Shown in pieces: positions 1 through 9,471 of a stretch of 64,000 bases of DNA; within the stretch, counting starts at the first letter, position 1; every line of letters begins with the position of its first letter. The position numbers were made by a program, and so were the translations under genes. This stretch comes from Holophagaceae bacterium (GTDB lineage: Bacteria; Acidobacteriota; Holophagae; Holophagales; Holophagaceae). The stretch is taken from NCBI GenBank assembly GCA_023257195.1, contig JALRCU010000012.1, positions 62,001 through 126,000 on the forward strand. Reading direction: 5' to 3'. The notes under the pieces were generated by a model. It was not told where the DNA came from. It saw only the letters and a list, made by a program, of their open reading frames with translations, and did not search any database.

Positions 1-1
1 A

Positions 2-2062
2 CTCGAGATTCACTGTGAAGAAATTCCTGCTAAATTTTTAGCTCCGCTTCATTCGGATCTTCAAGAAAAACTTCTCAACTTACTCGAAGTTAACGGATTG
101 GTTATCCAGGGGGGCCATCTTCGGAGCCCTGATTGGTATTCTCCTCGGAAGATTGCGATTTTCTTGCCGGGGATTTTGGAAATCCAACCCGATATCCAAT
201 CGGTAGAGGTCGGCCCTTCAAAGGCTGTTTGTCTCGATGCGCATGGACAAGTGACAGACGCCGGCACCCGTTTTGCCGAAAAATGGAAATCGAGTTTCCA
301 GGAAGTTGTTTTTGAAGAAGTGAAAGGAAAGAAAGGGGAATATGCCGTCCTTCGAAGGACAGTGAAGGGACTCCCTGCCATTCAGGTCTTATCAGCCGCT
401 CTACCCTCACTCATTGCATCCTTGTCTGTTCCGAAGGCAATGAGGTGGGGTCACTCTTCTTTTGTTTTTGTTCGCCCAATCAGAAATATCTTATGCCTTT
501 TGGGCTCAAGCGTAATTCCATTCGAAATTGACGGAGTACAAAGTTCTTCATCAACCTTGGGCCACCGGCTGGCCAAGGGAGAAATCAAAATTTCTCAACC
601 AAGTGAGTATGAATCTCGCCTCGCTGATCATCAGGTTATCGTTTCCTGCCAAGTTCGGCAGCACCGCCTTCGAAAGGATCTTTCCGATGCGGCTTCTTCG
701 ATCCATGGATCTCTCGTGCCCGATGAAGTCCTGTTGCGTGGAGTTTCTGAAATCGTCGAATATCCTTCCGTTGTTCTAGGAAAGTTCCCCCCTGAATTTC
801 TCAACCTACCTTCATCAATCCTTGCCTGCTCCTTGCGCGAGCACCAAAAATCCTTTTGTGTTCAGGGTGCGGACGGAAAATTGCTACCCTATTTTCTCTC
901 CGTGGCCAATCGTGATTTATCACAAAATATAAAAGCTCGAGACACCATCACCAAGGGGAATGAATGGGTTCTAAACGCCCGACTCTTTGATGCTCAATTC
1001 TTTTTTAGCGAAGACACCAAAACCACCCTTGAAGATAAGCGATCGAACCTTGCGCAACTGACCTTTATTCGCGGTGCGGGAAACTATCTGCAAAAAACCG
1101 AACGCCTCGTTCTGCTGTCAGAATACTTCGCACCTACTTTCCATCTGGATAGTTCTCTATCCCGATCAGCAGCATCTCTATCGAAATTAGACCTCACGAC
1201 CCAGATGGTGGGCGAGTTTCCAGAATTGCAGGGCAAAGTTGGGGCTGAGTATCTTCGCCGAGAGGGGGTATCTGACCTTATAAGCAACGCTATCGACGAG
1301 CACTATGCCCCAATTTCCGCGGACGCACCGCTCCCTTTAACCCCCCTCGGCGCCCTTCTTGCTGTCGTGGACAAACTCGACACCCTAGTGGCTGCATACT
1401 CGGTAGGACAAATTCCTACAGGCTCCAAAGATCCTCTTGGTCTTCGACGAGCAGGCCTAGGTCTCGTTCGTATTTTAAGACACCACAATATTGCTCTTTC
1501 GCCCCGCGAGGCGATTCGGCAATCTCTCACTATTTTTTCTAAACAGTTCCCCGTCCAAGAACCTAATCGAATTGAAGAAGATCTCAGGGTCTTTTGGGAA
1601 GAGCGCATTGCATTTTCTATGTCCCAAGAAAACTTCGATATTCAACTAATTCGAGCAGTCATGGCAGCCCCTTGGCATGATCATTTACAACTCCTCTTGC
1701 GATGCAGCGCTCTTCAGAAGGCAATGAATCAAACTGATTTCACTTTACTGATCGAGAATGCTAAACGTATTAATAATATTTTGGTTGGCCAAGCCGTCGA
1801 AGGAACGCCCTCGGTGGACCTTTTAATTGCGGCGTCAGAAAAAAAACTTATTGAAAAGATCCGAGCTATTGAAACTTTGATGCATCGCAATGAGCTTGAT
1901 TCGTTTTGTTTAGCCCTTTGTGAATTAGCCCAACCTCTCGAAGACTTTTTTAACGAAGTAATGGTTTTAGATGACAATCTTAAGATCCGAAATCAGCGAT
2001 TACAACTTCTTGTGACCTTGAAGTCTCAATTCAATTACATAGCTGATTTCTCGAAATGGTAA
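2..2062 (+). CDS. glyS: Glycyl-tRNA synthetase beta subunit (5' end outside window)
   Basis: Charges tRNA-Gly together with the alpha subunit GlyQ, in the cytoplasm. The frame is open from base 2, and the family's N-terminal motif (LEIHCEEIPAKF) is already present there, so only a few codons lie outside the window; a TTG at 98 would cut this motif off and is rejected as the start. 686 residues are visible, close to the usual ~690. Family signatures in order: SPRKIAIF, the region around REHQKSF, LNARLFDAQFFF, and DKLDTL followed by QIPTGSKDPLGLRRAGLG. The C-terminal part is the helical anticodon-binding domain. glyQ is expected just upstream. The stop overlaps the start region of guaA. Confidence 0.95.
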   Translation, partial: LEIHCEEIPAKFLAPLHSDLQEKLLNLLEVNGLVIQGGHLRSPDWYSPRKIAIFLPGILEIQPDIQSVEVGPSKAVCLDAHGQVTDAGTRFAEKWKSSFQEVVFEEVKGKKGEYAVLRRTVKGLPAIQVLSAALPSLIASLSVPKAMRWGHSSFVFVRPIRNILCLLGSSVIPFEIDGVQSSSSTLGHRLAKGEIKISQPSEYESRLADHQVIVSCQVRQHRLRKDLSDAASSIHGSLVPDEVLLRGVSEIVEYPSVVLGKFPPEFLNLPSSILACSLREHQKSFCVQGADGKLLPYFLSVANRDLSQNIKARDTITKGNEWVLNARLFDAQFFFSEDTKTTLEDKRSNLAQLTFIRGAGNYLQKTERLVLLSEYFAPTFHLDSSLSRSAASLSKLDLTTQMVGEFPELQGKVGAEYLRREGVSDLISNAIDEHYAPISADAPLPLTPLGALLAVVDKLDTLVAAYSVGQIPTGSKDPLGLRRAGLGLVRILRHHNIALSPREAIRQSLTIFSKQFPVQEPNRIEEDLRVFWEERIAFSMSQENFDIQLIRAVMAAPWHDHLQLLLRCSALQKAMNQTDFTLLIENAKRINNILVGQAVEGTPSVDLLIAASEKKLIEKIRAIETLMHRNELDSFCLALCELAQPLEDFFNEVMVLDDNLKIRNQRLQLLVTLKSQFNYIADFSKW

Positions 2063-3612
2063 TCTTAAATATGTCTGAAAGTCTCCACCACGAACGTATT
2101 GCCATTATTGATTTTGGAAGTCAATACACGCGCCTTATTGCGAGGCGACTTCGGGAAGTGGGAGCCTTTGGCCTTGTCTACAACTCGTCCACGTCCTATG
2201 AAGAAATCAAGGGACAGGATCTCAAGGGAATCATTCTCAGTGGGGGACCTAGTTCTGTCTTTGATAAGGGAGCTCCGACCCTTGACTCGAAAATTCTAAA
2301 TGCAGGAGTTCCAATCTTGGGTATTTGCTATGGGCAGCAACTTATTGCTAAGCAATTTGGAGGCAATGTTCATCGTTCAAGTGCTCGAGAATACGGCAAG
2401 GCCTCAATTAATTTACTGGTGAATGATTCCGTGTTATTCCAAGGACTTCAAACTCCTCAGCAGGTCTGGATGAGTCATGGTGATCATGTTGAATCAATCG
2501 GAGATATCTTTCGGGTGGTTGGTCAAACGACCTCTGTACCTGTTGCAGCAATGGAATCCCTAAGTAAAAAAATATTTGCCATCCAGTTTCATCCTGAGGT
2601 CACGCAAACTGAGTTCGGACTAAGCATATTAAAAAACTTTTGTAACTTCTCTGGAATGCACTGTGATTGGAGTCCTCAAAACTTCATTGAAGAAAAGATT
2701 CATCAAATACAATCCGAAGTCGGTAAAAATAAAGCGATCTTAGGCCTAAGCGGTGGAGTCGATTCGAGCGTAGCAGCCCTCTTACTTCATCGTGCTATTG
2801 GTTCGCAATTGCACTGTATGTTTATTGACACGGGCCTTTTACGATTAAACGAGCGTATCCAAGTTCAGGAAAGTTTCAAACCTTTTGATCTTCAAATCCA
2901 TTGGATTGATGCTGCGAATGAATTCTTAGAAGGGTTATCGGGAGTGAGTGACCCCGAACTAAAACGAAAAAAAATTGGCGCTATTTTCATTGAGGTCTTT
3001 GAGCGTGAAGCCAAAAAGTTAAATGCTACTTTTTTAGCCCAAGGAACTACCTACCCAGATGTCATAGAAAGTCAGGGTGTTGGCGGAGCCGTATTGGTTA
3101 AATCTCACCATAATGTGGGAGGACTTCCTGAGCGGTTAAACCTTAAGATTGTGGAACCCCTGAGGGAGCTCTTCAAAGATGAAGTTCGAGCCGTCGGTCG
3201 AACCCTTGGCTTACCCCCGCTCATGGTGGCTAGGCACCCCTTTCCCGGACCTGGCCTTGCAGTCCGTATCCCCGGCTCTGTGGACAGGGAGAAGGTTCGA
3301 ATTCTTCAAGAAGCGGATGCCATCTTTATCCATGAATTGATAGCCTCGGGTTGGTACGAGCGGAGTGATCAGGCTTTTGTCGTATTGCTCCCGGTCAGAA
3401 CCGTAGGCATTATGGGAGATGAGCGGACCTATGAATACATGTGCACCCTTAGGGCAGTAACCAGCGAAGATTTTATGACCGCTGATTGGACCCGATTACC
3501 CTACGATCTCTTGGAAAAAGTTGCCCAACGTATAGTCAATGAGGTTAAGGGTATTAATCGTGTTTCTTTTGACATTACCTCAAAGCCCCCCGCCACAATT
3601 GAGTACGAGTAA
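2056..3612 (+). CDS. guaA: GMP synthase (glutamine-hydrolysing)
   Basis: Converts XMP to GMP using ATP and glutamine, the last step of guanine nucleotide synthesis. The N-terminal class I glutamine amidotransferase has its nucleophile in GICYGQQ (C91) and its partner residues H179 and E181 in FHPEV. The ATP-pyrophosphatase domain follows with the P-loop SGGVDSS (232-238). The C-terminal dimerisation domain ends in the usual SKPPATIEYE. Length 518 is normal. ATG at 2056 overlaps the end of glyS; ATG at 2071 is an equally good start, and neither has a clear ribosome binding site, which suggests coupling to glyS. Confidence 0.97.
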   Translation: MVILNMSESLHHERIAIIDFGSQYTRLIARRLREVGAFGLVYNSSTSYEEIKGQDLKGIILSGGPSSVFDKGAPTLDSKILNAGVPILGICYGQQLIAKQFGGNVHRSSAREYGKASINLLVNDSVLFQGLQTPQQVWMSHGDHVESIGDIFRVVGQTTSVPVAAMESLSKKIFAIQFHPEVTQTEFGLSILKNFCNFSGMHCDWSPQNFIEEKIHQIQSEVGKNKAILGLSGGVDSSVAALLLHRAIGSQLHCMFIDTGLLRLNERIQVQESFKPFDLQIHWIDAANEFLEGLSGVSDPELKRKKIGAIFIEVFEREAKKLNATFLAQGTTYPDVIESQGVGGAVLVKSHHNVGGLPERLNLKIVEPLRELFKDEVRAVGRTLGLPPLMVARHPFPGPGLAVRIPGSVDREKVRILQEADAIFIHELIASGWYERSDQAFVVLLPVRTVGIMGDERTYEYMCTLRAVTSEDFMTADWTRLPYDLLEKVAQRIVNEVKGINRVSFDITSKPPATIEYE

Positions 3613-3675
3613 TGAATCCAAGATGGTTTCATCCTTTAATGATTATTTATTGCTCATCCACCAGGAGACCCTGCA

Positions 3676-5508
3676 ATGCGCTACTTACTCTGTCTCACTT
3701 TGAGTTTTCTTTTATCGGCCACTGATACTTCGATGATCACTCCGATTAAAGTAACTATCTCGCCGATTAATTTGGCCCAGCACCAAATCGAGATTCAGAT
3801 GACTCTTCCATCGGGTTTTCTCCGTGAAGGAGGAACTTTGGCACTTCCCACTTGGACACCTGGAAGTTATTTAGTGCGAGATTATGCCAAGTTCGTGGAT
3901 CAAGTACAAACCCTTAAAGGAGAGTCGCTTGTCAAGGTAGATAAGCAACAGTGGAAAGTTCCTCCCCACCAGGGTGAGATGACGATCCGCTACCGAGTGT
4001 ATGGAAATATCATGAGTGTTCGAGAAAACTATATCGATCAATCGCAAGCCCACCTTGTGGGGGCCAATACCTTTTTGTATGCGCCAAGTGATTTCGATAG
4101 ACCTTACGAAATATCCTTCAAGGGTTTCCCTTCAACTTGGAAGGTTGCTTGTGGGCTCGTCGATAGTGATGGTGTTGTTCGTGCTTCCAACTATGATCTT
4201 CTGGTAGATTCGCCGATCCAGCTCGGCACTTTCCGATCCCACTACTGGGAAAGCCAGGGAACTCGTTTTGAACTAGCAATCACGGGAGATCACAATGGAG
4301 ATGAAAATCGTTTAGTCCGAGACTTCGAAAAAATTGTCAATGAAACTGTTAAAATCTTTGGAAGTTTTCCTTTCAAAAAGTACGTATTCCTTCTCGGGTT
4401 TTCTCCTAATAGTCGCGGAGGGCTTGAGCATCTTCAGAGCACCTCACTCTTGAGCGATCCCTTCCGATTCGATAAAGAGGAAGGTTACTACACGCTTTAT
4501 CAATTAGCGGCGCACGAGTTTTTTCATGCATGGAATGTCAAACGTATTAAAGATGTAGTATTAGGTCCTTTCGATTATTCCAAAGAAAACTACACCAAAC
4601 TATTGTGGTTTCATGAGGGCTTCACTTCTTACATGGAACATCAGATTGTAAACAGAGCCGGCGTTGTGCCTTGGAAATACTCCATCAAGCAGTACGAAAA
4701 CCTCTGGGCTTCGGTTTCGCAGCATCCAGGTCGCTTGAATCAGAGTCTCGAAGAATCAAGTTTCGATTCATGGATCCGGTACTACCAACCGAATGAATGG
4801 ACTGAGGTTACGTCAATTAGTTACTATGACCACGGTGAACTAACGGGTTGGCTGATGGAGGCTGAAATCATTGAGGGGAGTAAGGGTCAAAAAGGCCTTA
4901 AAGATCTCTTCCGTGAGCTTTGGATGAGCCATGGGGCCCAAGGGGTTGGGATTATTGATGCCGATATACAGAAAGCCTTTGAGAAAATCTCAGGTAAACC
5001 CTCCGCTCCATTCTGGGATCAATATATCCGCCGCTCCGGTGTCCCCAGTCCCAAAACTCTAGCATCGGTATTTGGTTTAAAGTTTAAATTCGAAACAACT
5101 ACTGATCGGTTATCGCAAGAGGAAAAGAAGAACCCCCAAATTGTCGAGCGCTCTAAGGTCTACGCTGGCTTAAGATTCCAAGGTGAATCTTCCGGCGGTA
5201 CAAACATTATTAGTTCTGTCGCTCCGGGTGGACCTGCCGATCAAGCTGGACTTTCCGTGGGCTACGAAATTCTTTTTGTCAATGGATGGAGAACCCTCAA
5301 CGCAGGCGACGTTAATAAGCGAATTTCAGACTCCAAGGTGGGAGCCACGGTAAAAATTATCGCCTCCCATCGCGGACGACAGAAAGCTGTGGATCTTACG
5401 ACTACCGAAAACCCCCTGAGGACTCTTAAAATCGAGCTTGATAGAAATACTTCGCCAGAAGCCCAGAAAAATTTTGAAAACTGGTCAGGCCATTCTTTTG
5501 TTCCCTAA
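3676..5508 (+). CDS. M61-family metallopeptidase with PDZ domain, probably exported
   Basis: A zinc aminopeptidase-type enzyme of family M61 (glycyl aminopeptidase-like). A hydrophobic N-terminus (about residues 1-15) looks like a signal peptide. The N-terminal beta domain is followed by the catalytic domain with zinc motif HEFFH (H280, E281, H284) and the third ligand in WFHEGFTSYMEH (E314). A PDZ domain lies at about residues 500-580 (SSVAPGGPADQAGLSVGYEILFVNG region). The whole architecture matches the bacterial M61 family, and length 610 is typical. AGGAG at 3663-3667 sits 8 bases before the ATG. Substrate is unknown; a role in peptide turnover in the periplasm is inference. Confidence 0.9.
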   Translation: MRYLLCLTLSFLLSATDTSMITPIKVTISPINLAQHQIEIQMTLPSGFLREGGTLALPTWTPGSYLVRDYAKFVDQVQTLKGESLVKVDKQQWKVPPHQGEMTIRYRVYGNIMSVRENYIDQSQAHLVGANTFLYAPSDFDRPYEISFKGFPSTWKVACGLVDSDGVVRASNYDLLVDSPIQLGTFRSHYWESQGTRFELAITGDHNGDENRLVRDFEKIVNETVKIFGSFPFKKYVFLLGFSPNSRGGLEHLQSTSLLSDPFRFDKEEGYYTLYQLAAHEFFHAWNVKRIKDVVLGPFDYSKENYTKLLWFHEGFTSYMEHQIVNRAGVVPWKYSIKQYENLWASVSQHPGRLNQSLEESSFDSWIRYYQPNEWTEVTSISYYDHGELTGWLMEAEIIEGSKGQKGLKDLFRELWMSHGAQGVGIIDADIQKAFEKISGKPSAPFWDQYIRRSGVPSPKTLASVFGLKFKFETTTDRLSQEEKKNPQIVERSKVYAGLRFQGESSGGTNIISSVAPGGPADQAGLSVGYEILFVNGWRTLNAGDVNKRISDSKVGATVKIIASHRGRQKAVDLTTTENPLRTLKIELDRNTSPEAQKNFENWSGHSFVP

Positions 5509-5522
5509 GTACAAGGAACGGA

Positions 5523-6329
5523 ATGTCGGATTTGGTTGAATGGGACCTGAGTCACAATTCAGTTTCCCAAACGTGGGCTGGAATTGATGAAGTAGGACGG
5601 GGCTGCCTAGCCGGCCCCGTTGTAGCTTGTTGTATTTTGCTTAATCATCAAGTCGTAGGAACATCCTCCGATATTTTGAATCAGGTTCGGGATAGTAAAA
5701 AAATATCGCCCAAGAAACGGGAAAGTCTAGCTAGAACTTTAGAAGACATCCTACCTTATATTGGCTACGGGGTCGTAGACTGTATTGGGATTGATCGCGA
5801 TAATATTCTTCAAGCTTCATTAAGTGCCATGCGCGAATCGACCCAAGAGATCTCTTGCTTGGTGAATACGTTTTATATTGATGGGATAACTTCTCCCAAT
5901 CTAAATCGTCCTGAAGTCTTGGTTCCACAGGGTGACGGCACGAGTTGTGCCATTGCTGCAGCCAGTATTTTAGCCAAGGTTTTCAGGGACAAACTCATGG
6001 ACGAGTTGGGGCATCAGTACCCTAGGTACGGCTTTGATCAACACAAAGGGTATGGAACCCCTGCTCATCTTAGAGCACTCGATGCTTACGGTGCCTCTCC
6101 GATTCATCGAATAACTTTTGAGCCTGTCCGAAAACGCATACAAGAAGATTTGGAAATCTTTAAAGTTGTCCAAGATAGGCTTTATGCTACTAAAAATGCG
6201 GTTGATCTTACATCTTGGTTTCAAGACGTCTTTCGGGTCCACTACGGCAAAATGAAGATGGAACGCGTGGAAACTCTCAGAAATATCTACCTTGGACGAT
6301 TGGTCTCATTTCAGGAAGAAGCATTATGA
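5523..6329 (+). CDS. rnhB: Ribonuclease HII with C-terminal extension
   Basis: Removes ribonucleotides from RNA/DNA hybrids. Catalytic acidic residues are visible: D22 and E23 in IDEVGRG, D120 in FYIDG and D138 in QGDGTSCAIAAASILAKVFRD. The core ends near residue 206 (FEPVRKRI). About 60 further residues follow that ordinary ~200-residue enzymes lack; they are rich in aromatic and charged residues. AAGGAA precedes the ATG. The stop overlaps the next gene's ATG in ATGA, so the two are probably translated together. Confidence 0.93.
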   Translation: MSDLVEWDLSHNSVSQTWAGIDEVGRGCLAGPVVACCILLNHQVVGTSSDILNQVRDSKKISPKKRESLARTLEDILPYIGYGVVDCIGIDRDNILQASLSAMRESTQEISCLVNTFYIDGITSPNLNRPEVLVPQGDGTSCAIAAASILAKVFRDKLMDELGHQYPRYGFDQHKGYGTPAHLRALDAYGASPIHRITFEPVRKRIQEDLEIFKVVQDRLYATKNAVDLTSWFQDVFRVHYGKMKMERVETLRNIYLGRLVSFQEEAL

Positions 6330-6709
6330 TAACTCAAGCCGAAATCGTAGTTGCCTTGATCGACAATGGTAAAGGGCGTTTCTTATTCCAAAAGCGGCAT
6401 GCGGATAATCCCGTGATGCCTAATCTTTGGGAACTTCCAGGTGGAAAAAAAGAAAAGAACGAAACTTATCTTGGAGGTCTCGAAAGGGAGATTTTTGAAG
6501 AACTAGGAATTTCGGGATTAAATTGGAAGTTCTTACCCACCTTATCCAAATCAAACAGCGAAGAGGGAATATCCCTTCATCTTTACGGAGCACAGTGCAA
6601 AAGAGGGTTGGCCACCTCTTTGTCTTACGGTTGGTTCTCGACGAAGGAGGCTCTCCGTCTCCCGCTTCCAAACCTCACCCGCGAACTCATTTCAAACCTT
6701 CAGTTCTAA
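6326..6709 (+). CDS. Nudix hydrolase, MutT-like
   Basis: A 127-residue Nudix protein. The full Nudix box GX5EX7REUXEEXGU is present: it starts at GKKEKNE and runs to REIFEELGI. Sanitising oxidised nucleotides such as 8-oxo-dGTP is the usual role for this length and box context, but the substrate cannot be read from sequence. The ATG at 6326 overlaps the rnhB stop (ATGA); an earlier in-frame start inside rnhB was rejected. It follows a ribonucleotide-repair enzyme, which fits nucleic acid quality control. Confidence 0.85.
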   Translation: MITQAEIVVALIDNGKGRFLFQKRHADNPVMPNLWELPGGKKEKNETYLGGLEREIFEELGISGLNWKFLPTLSKSNSEEGISLHLYGAQCKRGLATSLSYGWFSTKEALRLPLPNLTRELISNLQF

Positions 6710-6754
6710 CTCTAATTTTGCTTAATGGGTCGCAAATGAGTAACATCATTCTAT

Positions 6755-8020
6755 ATGCGCCTTGCTCTTTTCTGTGCACTTATCTCGTTAAACCTTCTCC
6801 TTGATGCCCAGGTTCCGACTGAAGTTAGTCTTCAGGCTAGTGCAACCACAAAAGTTGTATTGCATATTGATGCACCGCAATTTACAAACTCAGGAATCGA
6901 CCGAGTGGTAGACGACTTTTCTGCCACGCTCAGAAAAAATCTACAAAATTCAGGAGTATTTCTTCTTTCCTCTTCAACAGTGGTCGATAAAAAGAAAATG
7001 AAAGAGCAGGGGATTGATTGGTCTCTCACTTACGCCATTGCTGAAACAAAAACTGGATATGAAATGAAGGCTCAGGTGACGGATGCTGGAAGTATGAATG
7101 TGGTTCATGAAGTCGTCTATCAATTCGGTGTATTAGCTATTCACAACTATGCCCATATTCTTGCTGATGATATGGTCATGTGGCTTACGGGTGAGCGAGG
7201 AAGCGCCTTTTCTAGGATTACATTTTCCAGACAGATAAGACCCGGAGTGAAAGAGCTTTTCCAAATGGACTCAGATGGAGAAAACATTACTCAATTGACC
7301 AAGTGGGGCAGCCTCTCTATTGCTCCTTCAGTCGCAAAAGATGGACGACTACTCTATGTAACCTATAAGAGCGGAGGTCCTGAAATTTGGGGACAGAAAT
7401 TGGTGGGAGGAGCGCATGAAAAGATCTTCCCCTCTGATCTCAGAGAACGACCCTCTTTCTGCTCTTCTCCAGTCTGGTCACCGGATGGGAAACGCTTTGC
7501 ATTTGTCCTTGGAGATACCCAAGGAAGAAGTGATATTGCTCTTTACGACCTCACTACGCTTAAGGTAAGAAAGTTAACCTTCAACGAAGGTATCAATACG
7601 GAACCCTCTTGGAATCCAAGTGGAACTCAGATTGCATTTACCTCCAATCGGGGCGGGGGTCCTCAGATCTTTCTCATGGAAGACGATGGAACAAATGTCA
7701 GGCAATTAACTTTTGACGGGACCTATAATGCTTCACCAAGCTGGAGTCCACTAGGGGATATGATTGCTTTTGTGTCACGCTTCGAAGGAAAATTTGATCT
7801 TTTTATTTTCAAACTTTCGGACGGAAAATCCTATCAAATCACTACAGCGGTTAGTTCAAACGAGTCACCCTCTTGGTCACCCGACGGAAGAAGCCTCGTC
7901 TTTATAGGCGCAAGAACATCCGGAGGAACTATTTATCGATCTGATATTTCAGGGGCCTCGGTCCAGCCGATTAGCAACTTAGGCCTCTGCCAAAGTCCGG
8001 TCTGGTCTCCAAAAAATTAG
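6755..8020 (+). CDS. tolB: Tol-Pal system beta-propeller protein TolB
   Basis: Periplasmic part of the Tol-Pal system, which links outer membrane, peptidoglycan and inner membrane and acts in envelope constriction at division. A signal peptide (about residues 1-19, MRLALFCALISLNLLLDAQ) is followed by the N-terminal alpha/beta domain. A six-bladed propeller begins near residue 160, with repeated SPVWSPDG, EPSWNPSG, SPSWSPLG, SPSWSPDG blades. Length 421 is normal. It sits upstream of pal and ybgF in the classic order. tolQ, tolR and tolA are not in the window and must lie elsewhere or be missing. Confidence 0.93.
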   Translation: MRLALFCALISLNLLLDAQVPTEVSLQASATTKVVLHIDAPQFTNSGIDRVVDDFSATLRKNLQNSGVFLLSSSTVVDKKKMKEQGIDWSLTYAIAETKTGYEMKAQVTDAGSMNVVHEVVYQFGVLAIHNYAHILADDMVMWLTGERGSAFSRITFSRQIRPGVKELFQMDSDGENITQLTKWGSLSIAPSVAKDGRLLYVTYKSGGPEIWGQKLVGGAHEKIFPSDLRERPSFCSSPVWSPDGKRFAFVLGDTQGRSDIALYDLTTLKVRKLTFNEGINTEPSWNPSGTQIAFTSNRGGGPQIFLMEDDGTNVRQLTFDGTYNASPSWSPLGDMIAFVSRFEGKFDLFIFKLSDGKSYQITTAVSSNESPSWSPDGRSLVFIGARTSGGTIYRSDISGASVQPISNLGLCQSPVWSPKN

Positions 8021-8099
8021 GACGAACCCACTGATTTCATACACTAAAGTGAATGGTAATTAGTAAATTATGGAGTATCATATTTCAAAGGAGATTATT

Positions 8100-8642
8100 A
8101 TGTCCATCAATCGCGTAGCCCTAAGTGCATTGCTTTGCTCACTTCTCATTCAAGTAGCCTGCAAAAAGCCTGTTCCGGTAGCGGTTGAAGCCAAGGTCTC
8201 TGAGACACCCGTGGTGGACTTAAAGGCGGCTCAAGAAGCGGAATTGAAATTGAAATTAGCCGATGAGGCTCGTCAAAAAGCGGAACAAGAGTTTCAAGTT
8301 GCCAAAGAAAAAGCTATGGCCAATATCTATTTTGAATTAGACCGAGCCACGATCCGGGAAGAAGATAAGTCATCCCTTCAGTTGCTTGCAAATTTCTTGA
8401 GAGCCTATCCTCAAATTAAGGTACAAATCAGTGGCCATGCTGATGAACGTGGAACCAATGAATACAATCTTGCCCTTGGTAACAAGCGCGCCTCGTCAAC
8501 GGTATCCTACCTGAAAGGCTTGGGAATCGATGAATCGCGTCTTCAGTCCATCAGTTTTGGCAAAGAGAAGCCCCTTTGTAATGAAAGCAATGAGGCTTGT
8601 TGGTCCCGAAACCGACGGGCTGAATTCACCCCAATCAACTAA
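8100..8642 (+). CDS. pal: Peptidoglycan-associated lipoprotein Pal
   Basis: Outer membrane lipoprotein that binds peptidoglycan and TolB. ATG at 8100 has AAGGAG at 8088-8093; an in-frame ATG at 8070 has no such signal. The N-terminus is a lipoprotein-type leader with cysteine at residue 21 (IQVAC, followed by KK). The -3 residue is Gln, so the lipobox is not canonical, and C13 is a less likely alternative. A short charged linker leads to the OmpA-like domain (about 75-180), including the peptidoglycan-binding stretch GHADERGTNEYNLALG. 180 residues in total. Confidence 0.93.
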   Translation: MSINRVALSALLCSLLIQVACKKPVPVAVEAKVSETPVVDLKAAQEAELKLKLADEARQKAEQEFQVAKEKAMANIYFELDRATIREEDKSSLQLLANFLRAYPQIKVQISGHADERGTNEYNLALGNKRASSTVSYLKGLGIDESRLQSISFGKEKPLCNESNEACWSRNRRAEFTPIN

Positions 8643-8672
8643 AATCATTGGGTTTGATTCTGAGGAATAGCT

Positions 8673-9458
8673 ATGCATAAAATTTCTATTCCCCTTCTTA
8701 TTGTTGGAATTCTAAGTCTCGGATGCGACTCAACCGAGCAATTGAGTCGAGTCGAACGCGAGATCGGCGACCTAAAAATAGAGGTCTTCAAACTTCGACG
8801 ACAAATCGAAGATACTCAGGAAATTGCTCGAAATGAGCAAAAGTCTGATCAAGACTTTCGTACCCAAGGAAGAAGATTTCAAGCGGATCTTCAGTCGTCT
8901 TTAACTGAACTTACCGAAGCCACAAAGGCACTCAATGCCAGACTCGCAGTACCTGCTAAGAATAATTCTCTCGTGACCTCAGATGATAAATCCTCAGGCG
9001 ACTCCATCGTTACCCAGGCAGATCAGACCCAGTCCTCAATTCAAAACATACCCAATACAAACCCTAGCAACGTCTCCAAGACTGATGAGAGTAGTTTTAA
9101 TGCCGCCGTCCTCGATTACAATCGAGGAAATTACTCGGTAGCATCCACAGCGCTGAAGAACTACATTGAAGCTTATCCAACCAGTTCTAATAAGCCTTCA
9201 GCCTTATTTTTTCTAGGGTTATGTTTTTATAATACTAAGACGTTCGATAGTGCTCAGGTTGTCTTTGAACAAATCATTCGAGAAGTACCTTCCTCATCTC
9301 AGTTTTTACCCGCCAAACTCAAGAGAGCTCAATGTTTGCTTCGTCAAAATCTGAAACCAGCAGCCATCAAAGCATTTCGAGAACTGACCGAAGGCTTTGC
9401 GGGCACCCAAGAAGCCAAGATTGCACAACAAGAACTCGATGATCTAGGTGTTTCTTAA
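8673..9458 (+). CDS. ybgF: YbgF/CpoB-like protein, predicted lipoprotein with coiled coil and TPR
   Basis: Third gene of the tolB-pal-ybgF group; CpoB coordinates Tol-Pal with peptidoglycan synthesis in enterobacteria. Here the leader ends in a good lipobox, LSLGC (C18), so the protein is probably lipid-anchored instead of soluble. A heptad-like coiled-coil segment follows (about 20-90), then a Ser/Thr/Asn-rich linker, then TPR repeats (about 140-261) with the FNAAVLDYNRGNYSVA start typical of the family. GAGGAA at 8662-8667 precedes the ATG. 261 residues. Confidence 0.87.
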   Translation: MHKISIPLLIVGILSLGCDSTEQLSRVEREIGDLKIEVFKLRRQIEDTQEIARNEQKSDQDFRTQGRRFQADLQSSLTELTEATKALNARLAVPAKNNSLVTSDDKSSGDSIVTQADQTQSSIQNIPNTNPSNVSKTDESSFNAAVLDYNRGNYSVASTALKNYIEAYPTSSNKPSALFFLGLCFYNTKTFDSAQVVFEQIIREVPSSSQFLPAKLKRAQCLLRQNLKPAAIKAFRELTEGFAGTQEAKIAQQELDDLGVS

Positions 9459-9471
9459 AAGTAATGCAAAC

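Noticed and set aside
98-2062. glyS beginning at TTG 98
   Set aside because: The conserved N-terminal GlyS motif lies upstream in the same frame, which is open to the window edge; the gene is cut by the window, not truncated.
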